Shown piece after piece: positions 7,723-15,711 of a stretch of 64,000 bases of DNA (positions are counted from its first letter, which is position 1; each line of letters opens with the position of its first letter). Source of the DNA: Nonomuraea roseoviolacea subsp. carminata (GTDB taxonomy: Bacteria > Actinomycetota > Actinomycetes > Streptosporangiales > Streptosporangiaceae); NCBI RefSeq assembly GCF_024172185.1, contig NZ_JAMZEC010000001.1, positions 9,647,001 through 9,711,000 of the forward strand. Reading direction: 5' to 3'. The position numbers and the translations under genes were made by a program. A model generated the notes under the pieces. The model worked only from the letters and a program-made list of their open reading frames with translations, ran no database searches and was not told where the DNA came from.

Positions 7723-9480
7723 TCAGAAGGGCGGGATGTCGTCCTCGACGCCGGGCAGGCCCTGGAACGGGTCGGCGGTGGCCTTCGCCGGCGGGGCCGC
7801 GGCCTCGGCGGGCCGGGTCGCCCACGCGGGGAACGGGAAGGCCACGGCCAGCGGCACCGGGATCTCGGGCTGGGCGACGAACATGGTGCCCGGCTTGGCG
7901 ATCGTGGCGCGTTCCCTGACGGTCGGGGGCAGCCAGCCGTACTCGGAGCGGGCGGACTCGGCCGGGTCCAGGCGGCCGGCGACGCGTACGGCGCTGTTGG
8001 AGACGACGCGCCGCTCCACCTCCGAGGCGGTCTGCTGGGCGCCGATGAGGATGACGCCGAGCGAGCGGCCGCGCTCGGCCACGTCCAGCAGGATCTCCTT
8101 GATGGGCGAGTCGCCCTCGCGCGGGGCGTACTTGTTGAGCTCGTCCAGCACCACGAACAGCAGCGGCTTGGCCGTGCCGGAGGACTCCTTGCGGTGGAAC
8201 TCGCCGCGCAGCACCACGCCCACCACGAAACGCTGAGCCCGCTCCGGCAGGTTGTGCAGGTCCACGATGGAGACCTGCGCGTCGGAGGTGCGGATCACGT
8301 GGTCGCGGTAGAACGGCAGGTCGCCCCGGACGATCGGGCCCAGCGGCCTCACGGCGCTGCGCAGCCGGCGCAGGAAGGCGTTGACGGTGCCGAGCGGGGT
8401 CTGCGCGCCGGTCCAGTCGGTGCGGGTGGCCTCGTCCTGCAACTGGTCGGACAGCATCTCGACGAGGTCGCCGAAGGTGCGGCACGACGTGCCCCGCACC
8501 CTGATCGCGCCGCCCTCCCCCACCGGCTCGGCCCACGCCTTCAGCCGGGCCGCGACCTGCCCGACCAGCAGCGAGTATCCGGCCCGCTCGTCGTCGGCGT
8601 CGGCGAAGACGAACCGCAGCAGTTCCTCCTCGCAGAACTCGACGAGCGTCCAGAAGAACGAGCTGACCCCGTGGGTGCGGGCGGAGACGTGCGGCACGCC
8701 GTTGGGGTCGCCGGGGCGCGGCGGCGCGAAGACGTGGACGCTGCCGAACGGCCGGGCGGGCAGCCCGAGGCGGGCGTAGACGCTCCGGGCCCGCTCGTCG
8801 AGCCGGACGTTGTCGTGGTCGAGGAAGAGCAGGTCCTCGCCCTTCACGGAGAAGATCAGCGCCTTGGTGTTGGCCGCCTCGCCCTCCAGGACGCCCGAGT
8901 GGAAGATCGAGTAGAGCAGGAAGGTGGCGAACGACGTCTTGGTGGCCACGCCGGAGACCCCGGAGATCGACACGTGGGCGCCGCGGGTGCCGTCGAGGAA
9001 GTCGAAGTTGACGTACAGCGGCTGGCCGTCGCGGCCCGTCCCGATGGGGATGCGCCGGTCCATCACGTCGAAGTAGAGCGCCTGGTCGCGGTCGCCCGCG
9101 CCGGCCAGGAAGACCTTGGAGCCGGGCAGCGGCGGCACGAACACCTCCGGCTCCACCCTCGTCACCCGCACCTCGGCCACCTCGACCACGGCGGCCGGCA
9201 GCGCGCCGTCGGCGATCAGGAAGACGTCGGAGTCGTACGCCGCGCCCTCGTGCCTGGCCTCGACGGTCGTCACCACGCCCGCCACCAGCACGGGGCCGTG
9301 GCCCGGCACCTCCCGCCTGGTCACCACGACGTCGTCGAGCTGGACGACCTTGCCCGGCTCCAGGCCGACCCAGAACGACAGGGGCGAGGCCGCCTGGGTG
9401 CCGAGCACGCGTCCGACCGCCTCACCGGCCGCGGGCGTCCCCGCCGACGCCTCGTGGTTGACTGCCCCGTTGATCGTCAC
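7723..9480 (-). CDS. HerA-like FtsK/HerA-superfamily ATPase (DUF87 type)
   Basis: 585 residues from GTG 9478-9480, chosen because GGAGG sits about 5 bases upstream; another in-frame GTG lies at 9496-9498. An N-terminal beta-rich HAS-barrel-like region (to about residue 110) is followed by the nucleotide site SISGVSGVATKTSF near residue 175, a Walker B LLFVVLDELNKYAP, an arginine-finger/sensor region GVILIGAQQTASEVERRVVSNSAVRVAGR, and a Pro/Ala-rich tail. HerA forms a hexameric DNA translocase that drives NurA. The P-loop is atypical: the usual G before K is T and the loop is one residue longer than GxxxxGKT. First gene of the herA-sbcD-sbcC-nurA operon. Confidence 0.8.
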   Translation of the reverse strand: MTINGAVNHEASAGTPAAGEAVGRVLGTQAASPLSFWVGLEPGKVVQLDDVVVTRREVPGHGPVLVAGVVTTVEARHEGAAYDSDVFLIADGALPAAVVEVAEVRVTRVEPEVFVPPLPGSKVFLAGAGDRDQALYFDVMDRRIPIGTGRDGQPLYVNFDFLDGTRGAHVSISGVSGVATKTSFATFLLYSIFHSGVLEGEAANTKALIFSVKGEDLLFLDHDNVRLDERARSVYARLGLPARPFGSVHVFAPPRPGDPNGVPHVSARTHGVSSFFWTLVEFCEEELLRFVFADADDERAGYSLLVGQVAARLKAWAEPVGEGGAIRVRGTSCRTFGDLVEMLSDQLQDEATRTDWTGAQTPLGTVNAFLRRLRSAVRPLGPIVRGDLPFYRDHVIRTSDAQVSIVDLHNLPERAQRFVVGVVLRGEFHRKESSGTAKPLLFVVLDELNKYAPREGDSPIKEILLDVAERGRSLGVILIGAQQTASEVERRVVSNSAVRVAGRLDPAESARSEYGWLPPTVRERATIAKPGTMFVAQPEIPVPLAVAFPFPAWATRPAEAAAPPAKATADPFQGLPGVEDDIPPF

Positions 9481-9704
9481 TCGCCCCTCCACCCCCACGC
9501 ATGCCGCTCCAAGGGAGCGTAGTCGGCCTGAGGTGGTGCGTCCGGCTCATTTCGCTCGGTCCCCGCCGCGTGACCCCGGCGCCCCAGGGCGCCCGGCGCC
9601 CGATAAATGCGTTGACGACGCCGTCCGGGGGTGGGTTAGCGTTCCTTCCGTCATGCGCCAGGACGCCCTGTCCACGCCGGTGACTCAGCGGATTGGAGAT
9701 CCGG

Positions 9705-10424
9705 ATGACCTCTCAGCTCGTCGCGCTCTGCATCGACGCGCACGACCCACACAGCCTCGCGCGCTTCTGGGGTGGGGTCCTGGGCTGGGAGACGGCGGGC
9801 GACGCCGACGACGGGATCACGCTGCTGCCGGCAGACGACACCGGGTTCCAGATCCGGTTCTTCCCGACGCGGGAGGAGAAGACCGGCCAGAACCAGATCC
9901 ACTTCGACCTGACCAGCAATCTCCAGGACCAGCAGGTGACGGTGGCGAGGGCGCTGGAGCTCGGCGCGCGGCACCTCGACATCGGGCAGGGCCCGGACGC
10001 TCGTCATGTGGTGCTGGCCGACCCCGAGGGCAACGAGTTCTGCGTCATCCCGGCGGGCAACAAGTTCCTCGCCGAGTGCGGGTTCATCGGGGCGCTCTCG
10101 TGCGACGGCTCGCAGCAGGTCGGGTACTTCTGGAGCGCGGCGCTGGACTGGCCGCTGGTCTGGGACCAGGACGAGGAGACCGCGATCCGCTCGCCGCACG
10201 GCGGCCCGAAGATCACCTGGGGCGGTCCGCCCGTGGCTCCGAAGACCGGGAAGAACCGGCTGCACTTCGACCTCGCTCCCCCGCTGAACGGTGATCAGCA
10301 GGCGGAGGTCGACCGTCTCGTCTCCCTCGGGGCGACCCGCGTCGGCGACGGCCGGCCCGGGGGCGGCCGGGTGGAGATGCTCGACCCCGACGGCAACGAG
10401 TTCTGCGTCCTGAGCCCCCGCTAG
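9705..10424 (+). CDS. VOC-family protein, tandem glyoxalase-like domains
   Basis: 239 residues from the ATG at 9705, preceded by GGAG about 9 bases upstream. Two beta-alpha-beta-beta-beta modules repeat: each begins with a DxHDPHSLARFWGGVLGWE-like or GYFWSAALDWPLVWD segment and ends in DPEGNEFCVIP or DPDGNEFCVLS. The internal repetition and the terminal DPxGNEFC motifs are typical of the glyoxalase-like DUF/VOC proteins common in actinomycetes. Metal ligands are not clear, so it may be a binding or resistance protein rather than an enzyme. It stands alone; the 224 bp upstream separate it from the divergent herA-like operon. Confidence 0.8.
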   Translation: MTSQLVALCIDAHDPHSLARFWGGVLGWETAGDADDGITLLPADDTGFQIRFFPTREEKTGQNQIHFDLTSNLQDQQVTVARALELGARHLDIGQGPDARHVVLADPEGNEFCVIPAGNKFLAECGFIGALSCDGSQQVGYFWSAALDWPLVWDQDEETAIRSPHGGPKITWGGPPVAPKTGKNRLHFDLAPPLNGDQQAEVDRLVSLGATRVGDGRPGGGRVEMLDPDGNEFCVLSPR

Positions 10425-10481
10425 CGCGGACCTCACCCGGGGCCACCGGCCTCGTCGCCCCTCGCCGGCGCGGCCGGCGGC

Positions 10482-11099
10482 TCACGGCCGCACGGCCGCG
10501 GGGAAACCGGTCCAGCGCAGGCCGGGCGGGAGGTGGCTCATGTCGTTGTACATGACGATCGCGGGCGGGAGGCCGTCGCGGTACTCGATCACCGTCAGAG
10601 CGGTGTTGGCGCTGTTCAGCCCGAGCCACCGGGATGGCGGCGCGTCGAGCGCGTGCCGCACCAGCCACGCGATCGGGTACGCGTGCGTCACCAGGACCTC
10701 GTGCCTGTCGGGCCGCTCCCCTTCGGGGGTCGCGCCGGGGACCTTCGCGAACCGGGCGACCAGGGCCTCGGCCAGCCTGTGGCCCGAGGCCGCCTCGGCG
10801 GCGTCGTAGCCGTCGAAGAAGCCGGCCCAGGACGGGGGCGTCTCGGCCGGACCTGGGACGTAGGGCACGTGGTCGACGAGTTCGGCGGCCTCGGCCACGG
10901 GCACGTCCTGCGGGAGATGCCGGGCGAGTTCGCGCGCGCTGGCCGCGGCGCGGGGCAGCGGGGAGTGCCACACGGTGTCGACGGGCACGGCGGCGAGCCG
11001 TGCGCCCAGCAGGTCCATTTGCCGGCGCCCGATGTCGGTGAGCTCGCCGAACGCGTCGGCGGCGCCGTGGCGGGCCAGGTAGAGGTGTCGGGTGGCCAT
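10482..11099 (-). CDS. Histidine phosphatase family protein (phosphoglycerate mutase-like)
   Basis: 205 residues. The catalytic RHG motif is in LYLARHGAADAFGELTDIG near residue 10. The second Arg is in WHSPLPRAAASA near residue 50, and the late His is in VLVTHAYPIAWLV near residue 137. These mark the branch-1 histidine phosphatase fold. Substrate is unknown. It is monocistronic, convergent with the VOC gene. Confidence 0.85.
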   Translation of the reverse strand: MATRHLYLARHGAADAFGELTDIGRRQMDLLGARLAAVPVDTVWHSPLPRAAASARELARHLPQDVPVAEAAELVDHVPYVPGPAETPPSWAGFFDGYDAAEAASGHRLAEALVARFAKVPGATPEGERPDRHEVLVTHAYPIAWLVRHALDAPPSRWLGLNSANTALTVIEYRDGLPPAIVMYNDMSHLPPGLRWTGFPAAVRP

Positions 11100-11211
11100 G
11101 AGGGTGAGGGACGCGGCGCCCGGCGGCCCCGCTTCCCGGCCTCCTTTCGATCTGTGGATGGTGTGACCTGTCGGTGCTTCGGTGCGTGAGCGCTTCGGTT
11201 TCCGGGGCGGG

Positions 11212-12462
11212 TCACGCGTCCGTCGTCGTGACGACGCCGGCGGTGCCGTCGACGGTGATGACGGTGCCGTCGCCGATCCTGCTCGTCGCGTCCGGGACGC
11301 CGAGGACGGCGGGGATGGCGTGCTCGCGGGCGACGATCGCGGCGTGGGAGAGCACGCCCCCGGTCTCGGTGACGACGCCGGCGGCGATGCGCAGGAGCGG
11401 CGTCCAGGCGGGGTCGGTGAAGGGGCAGACGAGGATGTCGCCCGGACGCACGCGCGTGAAGTCGCCGGGGCCGCGGACGATCCGCGCGGCGCCGGTCGCC
11501 GTCCCTCGACTGCCCGGCGTTCCGACGAGAGCGGCGGCGACGCCGGACGTTCCGGCGAACGCGTCAGGCGGTTCGGCGGTGACCGGCCGCGCCTGCAGAA
11601 TCCAGATGCGGCCGCCGGCGATCGCCCACTCGATGTCCTGCGGCCCGCCGAGCACGGCGGCGATCTCCCCGCCCACCCCGGCGAGCCGCGCGGCGGTCGC
11701 GTCGTCGATCGCCGGGAGACTGCGGGCGGCGGCGGGCACGTCGCGCGTGACGAGCCGCGTGCCGCGCCGGTCGAGGCGGGTCCGCTTGTCGGCGACGGTA
11801 CGGGTGACCGCCCCGTCCCCGGCGACGCGGTAGGCGTCGGGAGTGACCGTGCCCCCGACGACGCTGGGGCCGAGCCCCCAGGACGCCTCGATCCCGGTCA
11901 CGCCGCCCGGGTCCGCGGGGGTGAACATGACGCCGGACACCTCGGCGTCCACGTGCCGCTGGACGATGACGGCCATCGCGAGGTCGCCGGATCGGCGGTC
12001 GTCGTCACGGCCGGGGGCGTCCCGGTAGGCGATGGCGCGTGCGGAGAACAGCGACGCCCAGCAGTCCCGCACGGCGTCGGCGACCGCGCCGGCCCCGCGT
12101 ACCGCGAGAAAGCTCTCGTGCTGGCCGGCGGCCGAGGCGTGACCGGTGTCCTCGTTCGATGCCGACGACCTCACCGCCACGGGCGGATCTCCGAGCTCGT
12201 CGAGCGCGCGCCCCAGCGCGGCGGCCACGGCGGCGGGCACCGGACGGCCCTCGATCGCGCGCCGCGCCGCCCCGGGCTCGTCCGGCTCGGCGGCCGGCCG
12301 CCGGGGGTCCGGGTCGCCGGCCGCGGCGAGGTAGGCGGCGAACGTGACGACGAAACCGTCGGGAACCGGCAGACCCGCCCGGAGCAACGCGCCCAGCGCG
12401 CCGGCCTTGCCCCCGCACGTATCGGCGACGGCCCCGGTCAGAGGTACGATCACCCACTCCAC
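11212..12462 (-). CDS. Two-domain PEP-utilising enzyme (ATP-grasp plus swivelling His domain), Rph/PpsA-related
   Basis: 416 residues from GTG. The PPDK N-terminal ATP-grasp domain covers about residues 1-310 (GGKAGALGALLRAGLPVPDGF, AVRSSASNEDTG, GVMFTPADPGG, EASWGLGPSVVGG, ILQARPVT). The phosphohistidine swivelling domain covers about 330-416 with catalytic His in TETGGVLSHAAIVARE. Rifampin phosphotransferase (about 870 residues) and PEP synthase have a further large domain, the rifamycin-binding or PEP-binding one; neither is present here. It could phosphorylate an unknown acceptor or need a partner subunit. Divergent from two small DNA-binding genes across a tandem dyad. Confidence 0.8.
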   Translation of the reverse strand: MEWVIVPLTGAVADTCGGKAGALGALLRAGLPVPDGFVVTFAAYLAAAGDPDPRRPAAEPDEPGAARRAIEGRPVPAAVAAALGRALDELGDPPVAVRSSASNEDTGHASAAGQHESFLAVRGAGAVADAVRDCWASLFSARAIAYRDAPGRDDDRRSGDLAMAVIVQRHVDAEVSGVMFTPADPGGVTGIEASWGLGPSVVGGTVTPDAYRVAGDGAVTRTVADKRTRLDRRGTRLVTRDVPAAARSLPAIDDATAARLAGVGGEIAAVLGGPQDIEWAIAGGRIWILQARPVTAEPPDAFAGTSGVAAALVGTPGSRGTATGAARIVRGPGDFTRVRPGDILVCPFTDPAWTPLLRIAAGVVTETGGVLSHAAIVAREHAIPAVLGVPDATSRIGDGTVITVDGTAGVVTTTDA

Positions 12463-12467
12463 CCTTT

Positions 12468-12494
12468 CAACAATTTATTGACAACAATTTGTTG
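12468..12494. promoter_or_regulatory. Tandem dyad operator between PEP-utilising enzyme and DNA-binding genes
   Basis: Two 13-bp near-identical palindromes lie 14 bp apart: CAACAATTTATTG (12468-12480, one mismatch) and CAACAATTTGTTG (12482-12494, perfect arms CAACAA/TTGTTG around one T). They form a strikingly AT-rich island in GC-rich DNA. The first copy sits 5 bp upstream of the GTG of the PEP-utilising gene, so the enzyme mRNA is probably leaderless or nearly so and the operator overlaps its promoter. Confidence 0.65.
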
Positions 12495-12512
12495 ATTGTG
12501 CATCATGGGGCC

Positions 12513-12908
12513 ATGTCCCGCAAGCACGAGATCAGCAGCGCCGCGCACGCCGACCACGACCAGGCCCGCCGCGAGCAGGACGCGAGCCGGCGCCTCCTCA
12601 GCCTGGGCGCGGACGCGCTCGACCCCCGCCCGTGGCGGCCGCCGCCCGCCCCGCCGTCAGCGGTCGACCTCGTGCAGTTCGCCGTCTGGCGCCACGCCGA
12701 GCTGGCCCCGGAGGACGTCCTGAACGCGCTGGCGCTCCTGCCCGCCGCCCGCGCCGAGATCGAAGGGCTGGAGTCCGCCCTGCTGTTCACCGCCCGCGGC
12801 GCGGGGCTGACCTGGGCGCAGATGGCGGACGCGATGGGCTTCAACTCCCCGCAGGCGTGCCAGCAGCACTACAACCGCCTGACCGCACGACAGGACTCCG
12901 GCTCGTGA
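12513..12908 (+). CDS. Small HTH-like DNA-binding protein
   Basis: 131 residues. The start at ATG 12513 (MSRKHEISSA) was chosen over an upstream in-frame TTG because the latter lies in the operator. The C-terminal half contains a plausible helix-turn-helix, TARGAGLTWAQMADAMGFNSPQACQQHYNRL, of a kind seen in actinobacterial proteins that accompany MarR-like partners. The N-terminal half is polar and Pro-rich. Its stop overlaps the start of the next gene by 3 bases, so the two are coexpressed. It probably regulates the divergent PEP-utilising enzyme, alone or with its partner. Confidence 0.65.
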   Translation: MSRKHEISSAAHADHDQARREQDASRRLLSLGADALDPRPWRPPPAPPSAVDLVQFAVWRHAELAPEDVLNALALLPAARAEIEGLESALLFTARGAGLTWAQMADAMGFNSPQACQQHYNRLTARQDSGS

Positions 12909-13540
12909 CCCGGCACTCCTCTCCCGACCTCCTGGCGCTGCACGCCGTGCGCATCACCGGGTACGCGGACACCCCGGCGATCGCCCACCGGTACGGGCTC
13001 GACGCGGCCGAGACGAAAGAGGCGCTGCACGACGCCGAGGCGCGCGGCTGGGTCCAGCACACCGCCTTCGCCGGCAGCGGAGGCTGGTCGCTGACGGAGT
13101 CCGGCCGGGCCGAGAACGAGCGGCAGCTCGCGGCCGAGCTCGCGCGGGCCGGTGGCGCCGAGGAGGTCCGGGACGTCTACCGGGAGTTCCTCCCGCTGAA
13201 CGCCCTGCTGCTGCGGGCCTGCACCGACTGGCAGCTCCGGCCCACCGCCGGCGATCGGCTCGCCGCCAACGACCACACCGACGCCGCGTGGGACGCCCGG
13301 ATCCTGGAAGAGCTCGCCGGCATCGAGCGCGCCCTCGCGCCGCTCGCGGACCGGCTCGGCGGGGTCCTCACGCGGTTCCGCGGATACGACACGCGATTCG
13401 CCGCGGCTCTGGCGCGCGCCCGGGCCGGGGAAGGCGCCTGGGTCGACCGCACCGACGTCGACTCCTGCCATCGCGTGTGGTTCGAGCTCCACGAGGACCT
13501 CATCGCCACCCTGGGCATCGACCGGCACGCGCACCCCTGA
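12905..13540 (+). CDS. MarR-like winged-helix protein with helical C-terminal domain
   Basis: 211 residues from GTG 12905. Residues 1-75 form a winged helix (ALHAVRITGYADTPAIAHRYGLDAAETKEALHDAEARGWV, then a GGWSLTESGRAEN wing). The remaining 135 residues are helical with conserved acidic/aromatic positions (DWQLRP, NDHTDAAWDARILEEL, VWFELHEDLIATLG). The long C-terminal domain is unusual for a plain MarR protein and might bind ligand or partner with the PEP-utilising enzyme across the divergent promoter; that is inference. Confidence 0.65.
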   Translation: MTRHSSPDLLALHAVRITGYADTPAIAHRYGLDAAETKEALHDAEARGWVQHTAFAGSGGWSLTESGRAENERQLAAELARAGGAEEVRDVYREFLPLNALLLRACTDWQLRPTAGDRLAANDHTDAAWDARILEELAGIERALAPLADRLGGVLTRFRGYDTRFAAALARARAGEGAWVDRTDVDSCHRVWFELHEDLIATLGIDRHAHP

Positions 13541-13546
13541 GATGCC

Positions 13547-13717
13547 ATGACGTCGTGGCCGCCGGGCGCCGCCCCGCCGCGGCTCTTCTACCGCCTCACC
13601 GGACTCGGGCTGTCCCTGGAAGTCGCGCTTGCCGGGCCGCGGAACTGGGCCGTGGAGCACATGGCCGAGATCGACCACGCCAACGAAGCCGCCGACCAGG
13701 AGCTCGATGAGGGATAG
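13547..13717 (+). pseudogene. Possible PadR-type regulator remnant (56 codons)
   Basis: An open stretch with GC-rich third positions encodes PPRLFYRLTGLG followed by a short amphipathic helix ending ANEAADQELDEG and a TAG stop. The RxFYRLTGLG segment resembles the wing of PadR regulators, usually RRYYRLT. The HTH that should precede it is absent. It begins 6 bp after the upstream gene ends, suggesting a deletion joined it there. The following 120 bp to 13838 contain no recognisable gene. Confidence 0.35.
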
Positions 13718-13838
13718 ACGAGCCGGTTCCGCGCTCGTACTGGGTGGCTCGGGCTCTCGATGCGGCCGACGTCGCCGCCCTGGTACCACGTCGGCGATCC
13801 CGAAGCCGCCGTCGAAGGCACCTGTCCGCGCGGCCTCT

Positions 13839-14888
13839 TCAGCTCGGCATGGTGTGCGGGACGATGCCGTACGTGGCCAGTCGCTCGGGGAGATCCGCCA
13901 GGGCCGGCAACTGGTCGATGTGGTGCACGCCGACGGGGAGCCCGCCACCCAGGACGGCGCGGGTGACGTGCGCGGCGACGAGGGCCGTGGCGCGGCTCTG
14001 GGCGTTGCCGGTGAGGGCGAGCGCCGCGTGCCGGTCGCCGTTGACCGCGTCGACGCGGACGGCGAACCCGTCCCCGCCGATGTGGACGCGGGACAGCGCG
14101 GCGATGGCGAGCCGGCGCGCCAGGAGGCCACGAGCCGCGCGGAACACGCTGAGCCGGCGCAGGCCGGCCAGCAGCATGGTGGAGAAGGCGGAGTCGAGGC
14201 ACATCCGGGTGGTGACCGCCGGAACGCCGAGGGTGCGGCGCAGGCTGTGCTGGTCGGAGAAGTCCAGCGGGAAGGCGGTGCGGCGGCCGTGACCGGGCAT
14301 GACGCAGCGCCGCGAGGCGCCGGCGGCGGGCCGGGAGAGCCGGTCGACGGTCCAGGCCACCGCGTCGGCGCCGTGCTGCTCGCCGGCGCCGAGCAGCACG
14401 GTGATGTCGATGCGCCGGGCGCCGCCGACGCGTTCGTGCGCGCGCCTGGCGAGCAGGTTCGTCAGGCCCGGCGCCAGGCCGGCGCTGAGGACCGCGGTCG
14501 CCCCGCCTGCGGTCGCCCGGTCGGCGAGGGCCTCCACCTGGCGCAACAGGTGGTCGGACGCGCCGACGTCGATCAGATGGACGCCGCGGGACAAGCAGGC
14601 TTCGGCGACGGCCGCGTCCGGCGGTTCGACGCAGAGGACGACCGCCGCGACGCGCTCGGCGTCGAGGAGCCGCTTCAGGTCCGCGATATCGGCCACGTCG
14701 AGCCGAGCCCTCCGTACGGTGCCGGGCAGGCGGGCGCCGTCAGGACGGCGATCGGCGCCATCCGGACGGGGGGCGGCTTCAGGACGGCGGCCGGCGGCGA
14801 TGACCCGGCCGGGGAACCACTCGTCCAGGGTGGCCGAAACCCGGGCGCCCACCGCGCCGTAGCCACCGATCACCAGAATTCCCGACAC
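13839..14888 (-). CDS. Saccharopine dehydrogenase-like NAD(P)-binding protein
   Basis: 349 residues from GTG 14886-14888, preceded by GGGAGGG. The Rossmann fingerprint ILVIGGYGAVGARVSATL is at the extreme N-terminus. A VVLCVEPPD strand, HLIDVGASDHLL and a middle segment ATAVLSAGLAPGLTNLLARRA follow, as in saccharopine dehydrogenase-like oxidoreductases. Substrate is unknown. It lies 41 bp downstream of a tetR gene on the same strand and has a copy of that regulator's putative operator 25 bp upstream, so it is probably repressed by it. Confidence 0.75.
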   Translation of the reverse strand: MSGILVIGGYGAVGARVSATLDEWFPGRVIAAGRRPEAAPRPDGADRRPDGARLPGTVRRARLDVADIADLKRLLDAERVAAVVLCVEPPDAAVAEACLSRGVHLIDVGASDHLLRQVEALADRATAGGATAVLSAGLAPGLTNLLARRAHERVGGARRIDITVLLGAGEQHGADAVAWTVDRLSRPAAGASRRCVMPGHGRRTAFPLDFSDQHSLRRTLGVPAVTTRMCLDSAFSTMLLAGLRRLSVFRAARGLLARRLAIAALSRVHIGGDGFAVRVDAVNGDRHAALALTGNAQSRATALVAAHVTRAVLGGGLPVGVHHIDQLPALADLPERLATYGIVPHTMPS

Positions 14889-14908
14889 CCGGACCCTCCC
14901 CGCTGCAT

Positions 14909-14929
14909 TTCGCTAGAGCATTACACTAG
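14909..14929. promoter_or_regulatory. TetR operator copy 1 (upstream of saccharopine dehydrogenase-like gene)
   Basis: The dyad CTAGAGCATTACACTAG (14913-14929) is a degenerate version of the perfect palindrome at 15687-15705. With its left flank it reads TTTCGCTAGAGC, which recurs exactly, inverted, at 15726-15737. It overlaps the tetR stop codon. Confidence 0.6.
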
Positions 14930-15667
14930 TCATTCGCTCCGCGCAAGCAGCGTGTCGATCAGGGTCTCGGCCGCCCAGTCGGCCCAGGCGCGGTCGCTCC
15001 ACCCCCGGTGGCGGGTCAGCAGGCGATAGGTCTCCGGCGCCAGTACGGCGAGGGCCGCGTCTGCGGCGCGAAGCGCGTTCAGGCCGGGGCGCAGCGCCTG
15101 CTTGGCGGCCAGAGCTCCCGTGAACACGGCCAGGACCGTGTGCCGCTGCGCGATGTTGGTGTCCCACAGCTCGGCGATCTCGGCGTCCGTGGCGGCGGCC
15201 GAGCGGACGACCTCCAGCAGCGCCGCCACCCGGGCATGGATGCCGGTGGTCGCCTCGGCGAGGCGGCGCAGCAGCTCCTCCGGCGGCGCCGCGAGCGCCT
15301 CGGCGACCCACGGACGGTCGAGCGTGGCGACCGGGGCGTCGTCGCCGGCCACCTCGATGTCGAGCAGTTCCTTGAGGATCGCGCGCTTGGTCTCGAACGT
15401 GAAGTACAGCGTCTGCACGGCCACCCCGGCCTCCGTCGCGATGGCCTGCATGCTCGTGGCGGTGTAGCCGCGTCCGACGAACAGGTCGCGGGCGGCGGCG
15501 AGCATGCGGGCGCGGGTCTGGGCGGCCTTGGCCGCGCGCACACCGGCCTTGGCCGTGCTCGCGCCAGGCCCGGCCGCGCTTCCGCCGGGCTTGGTGTCGC
15601 GCGCGCCAGGCTTGGCCGCGCTTCCGCCGGGCCTCGTCTCGCGCGCACCGGGTTTGGGTGGGGTCAC
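14930..15667 (-). CDS. TetR-family repressor with repetitive N-terminal extension
   Basis: 245 residues from GTG 15667 with a GGAGGA ribosome site. Residues 5-36 are a basic, low-complexity extension built of two 14-residue units (KPGARETRPGGSAA/KPGARDTKPGGSAA). The TetR HTH follows at about 48-95 (RARMLAAARDLFVGRGYTATSMQAIATEAGVAVQTLYFTF), then a helical ligand domain. The repressor is flanked by three related palindromes, one before each neighbouring transcription unit, so it likely represses itself, the MFS operon (15786 on) and the saccharopine dehydrogenase-like gene. Confidence 0.85.
   Translation of the reverse strand: MTPPKPGARETRPGGSAAKPGARDTKPGGSAAGPGASTAKAGVRAAKAAQTRARMLAAARDLFVGRGYTATSMQAIATEAGVAVQTLYFTFETKRAILKELLDIEVAGDDAPVATLDRPWVAEALAAPPEELLRRLAEATTGIHARVAALLEVVRSAAATDAEIAELWDTNIAQRHTVLAVFTGALAAKQALRPGLNALRAADAALAVLAPETYRLLTRHRGWSDRAWADWAAETLIDTLLARSE
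15572..15655 (-). repeat. Two 42-bp in-frame tandem repeats within tetR
   Basis: Two adjacent 42-bp units, differing at only a few positions, encode the 14-residue repeats in the TetR N-terminal extension; a partial third unit (PGA) follows. The repeat length is a multiple of three, so copy-number change would keep the frame. Confidence 0.7.
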
Positions 15668-15686
15668 CAGCGATCTCCTCCGCTTG

Positions 15687-15705
15687 ACTAGAGTGCCACT
15701 CTAGT
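15687..15705. promoter_or_regulatory. TetR operator copy 2, perfect 19-bp palindrome
   Basis: ACTAGAGTG and CACTCTAGT are perfect 9-bp arms around a single C. The site sits 20 bp upstream of the tetR GTG start, ideal for autorepression. Confidence 0.75.
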
Positions 15706-15711
15706 GCAATC

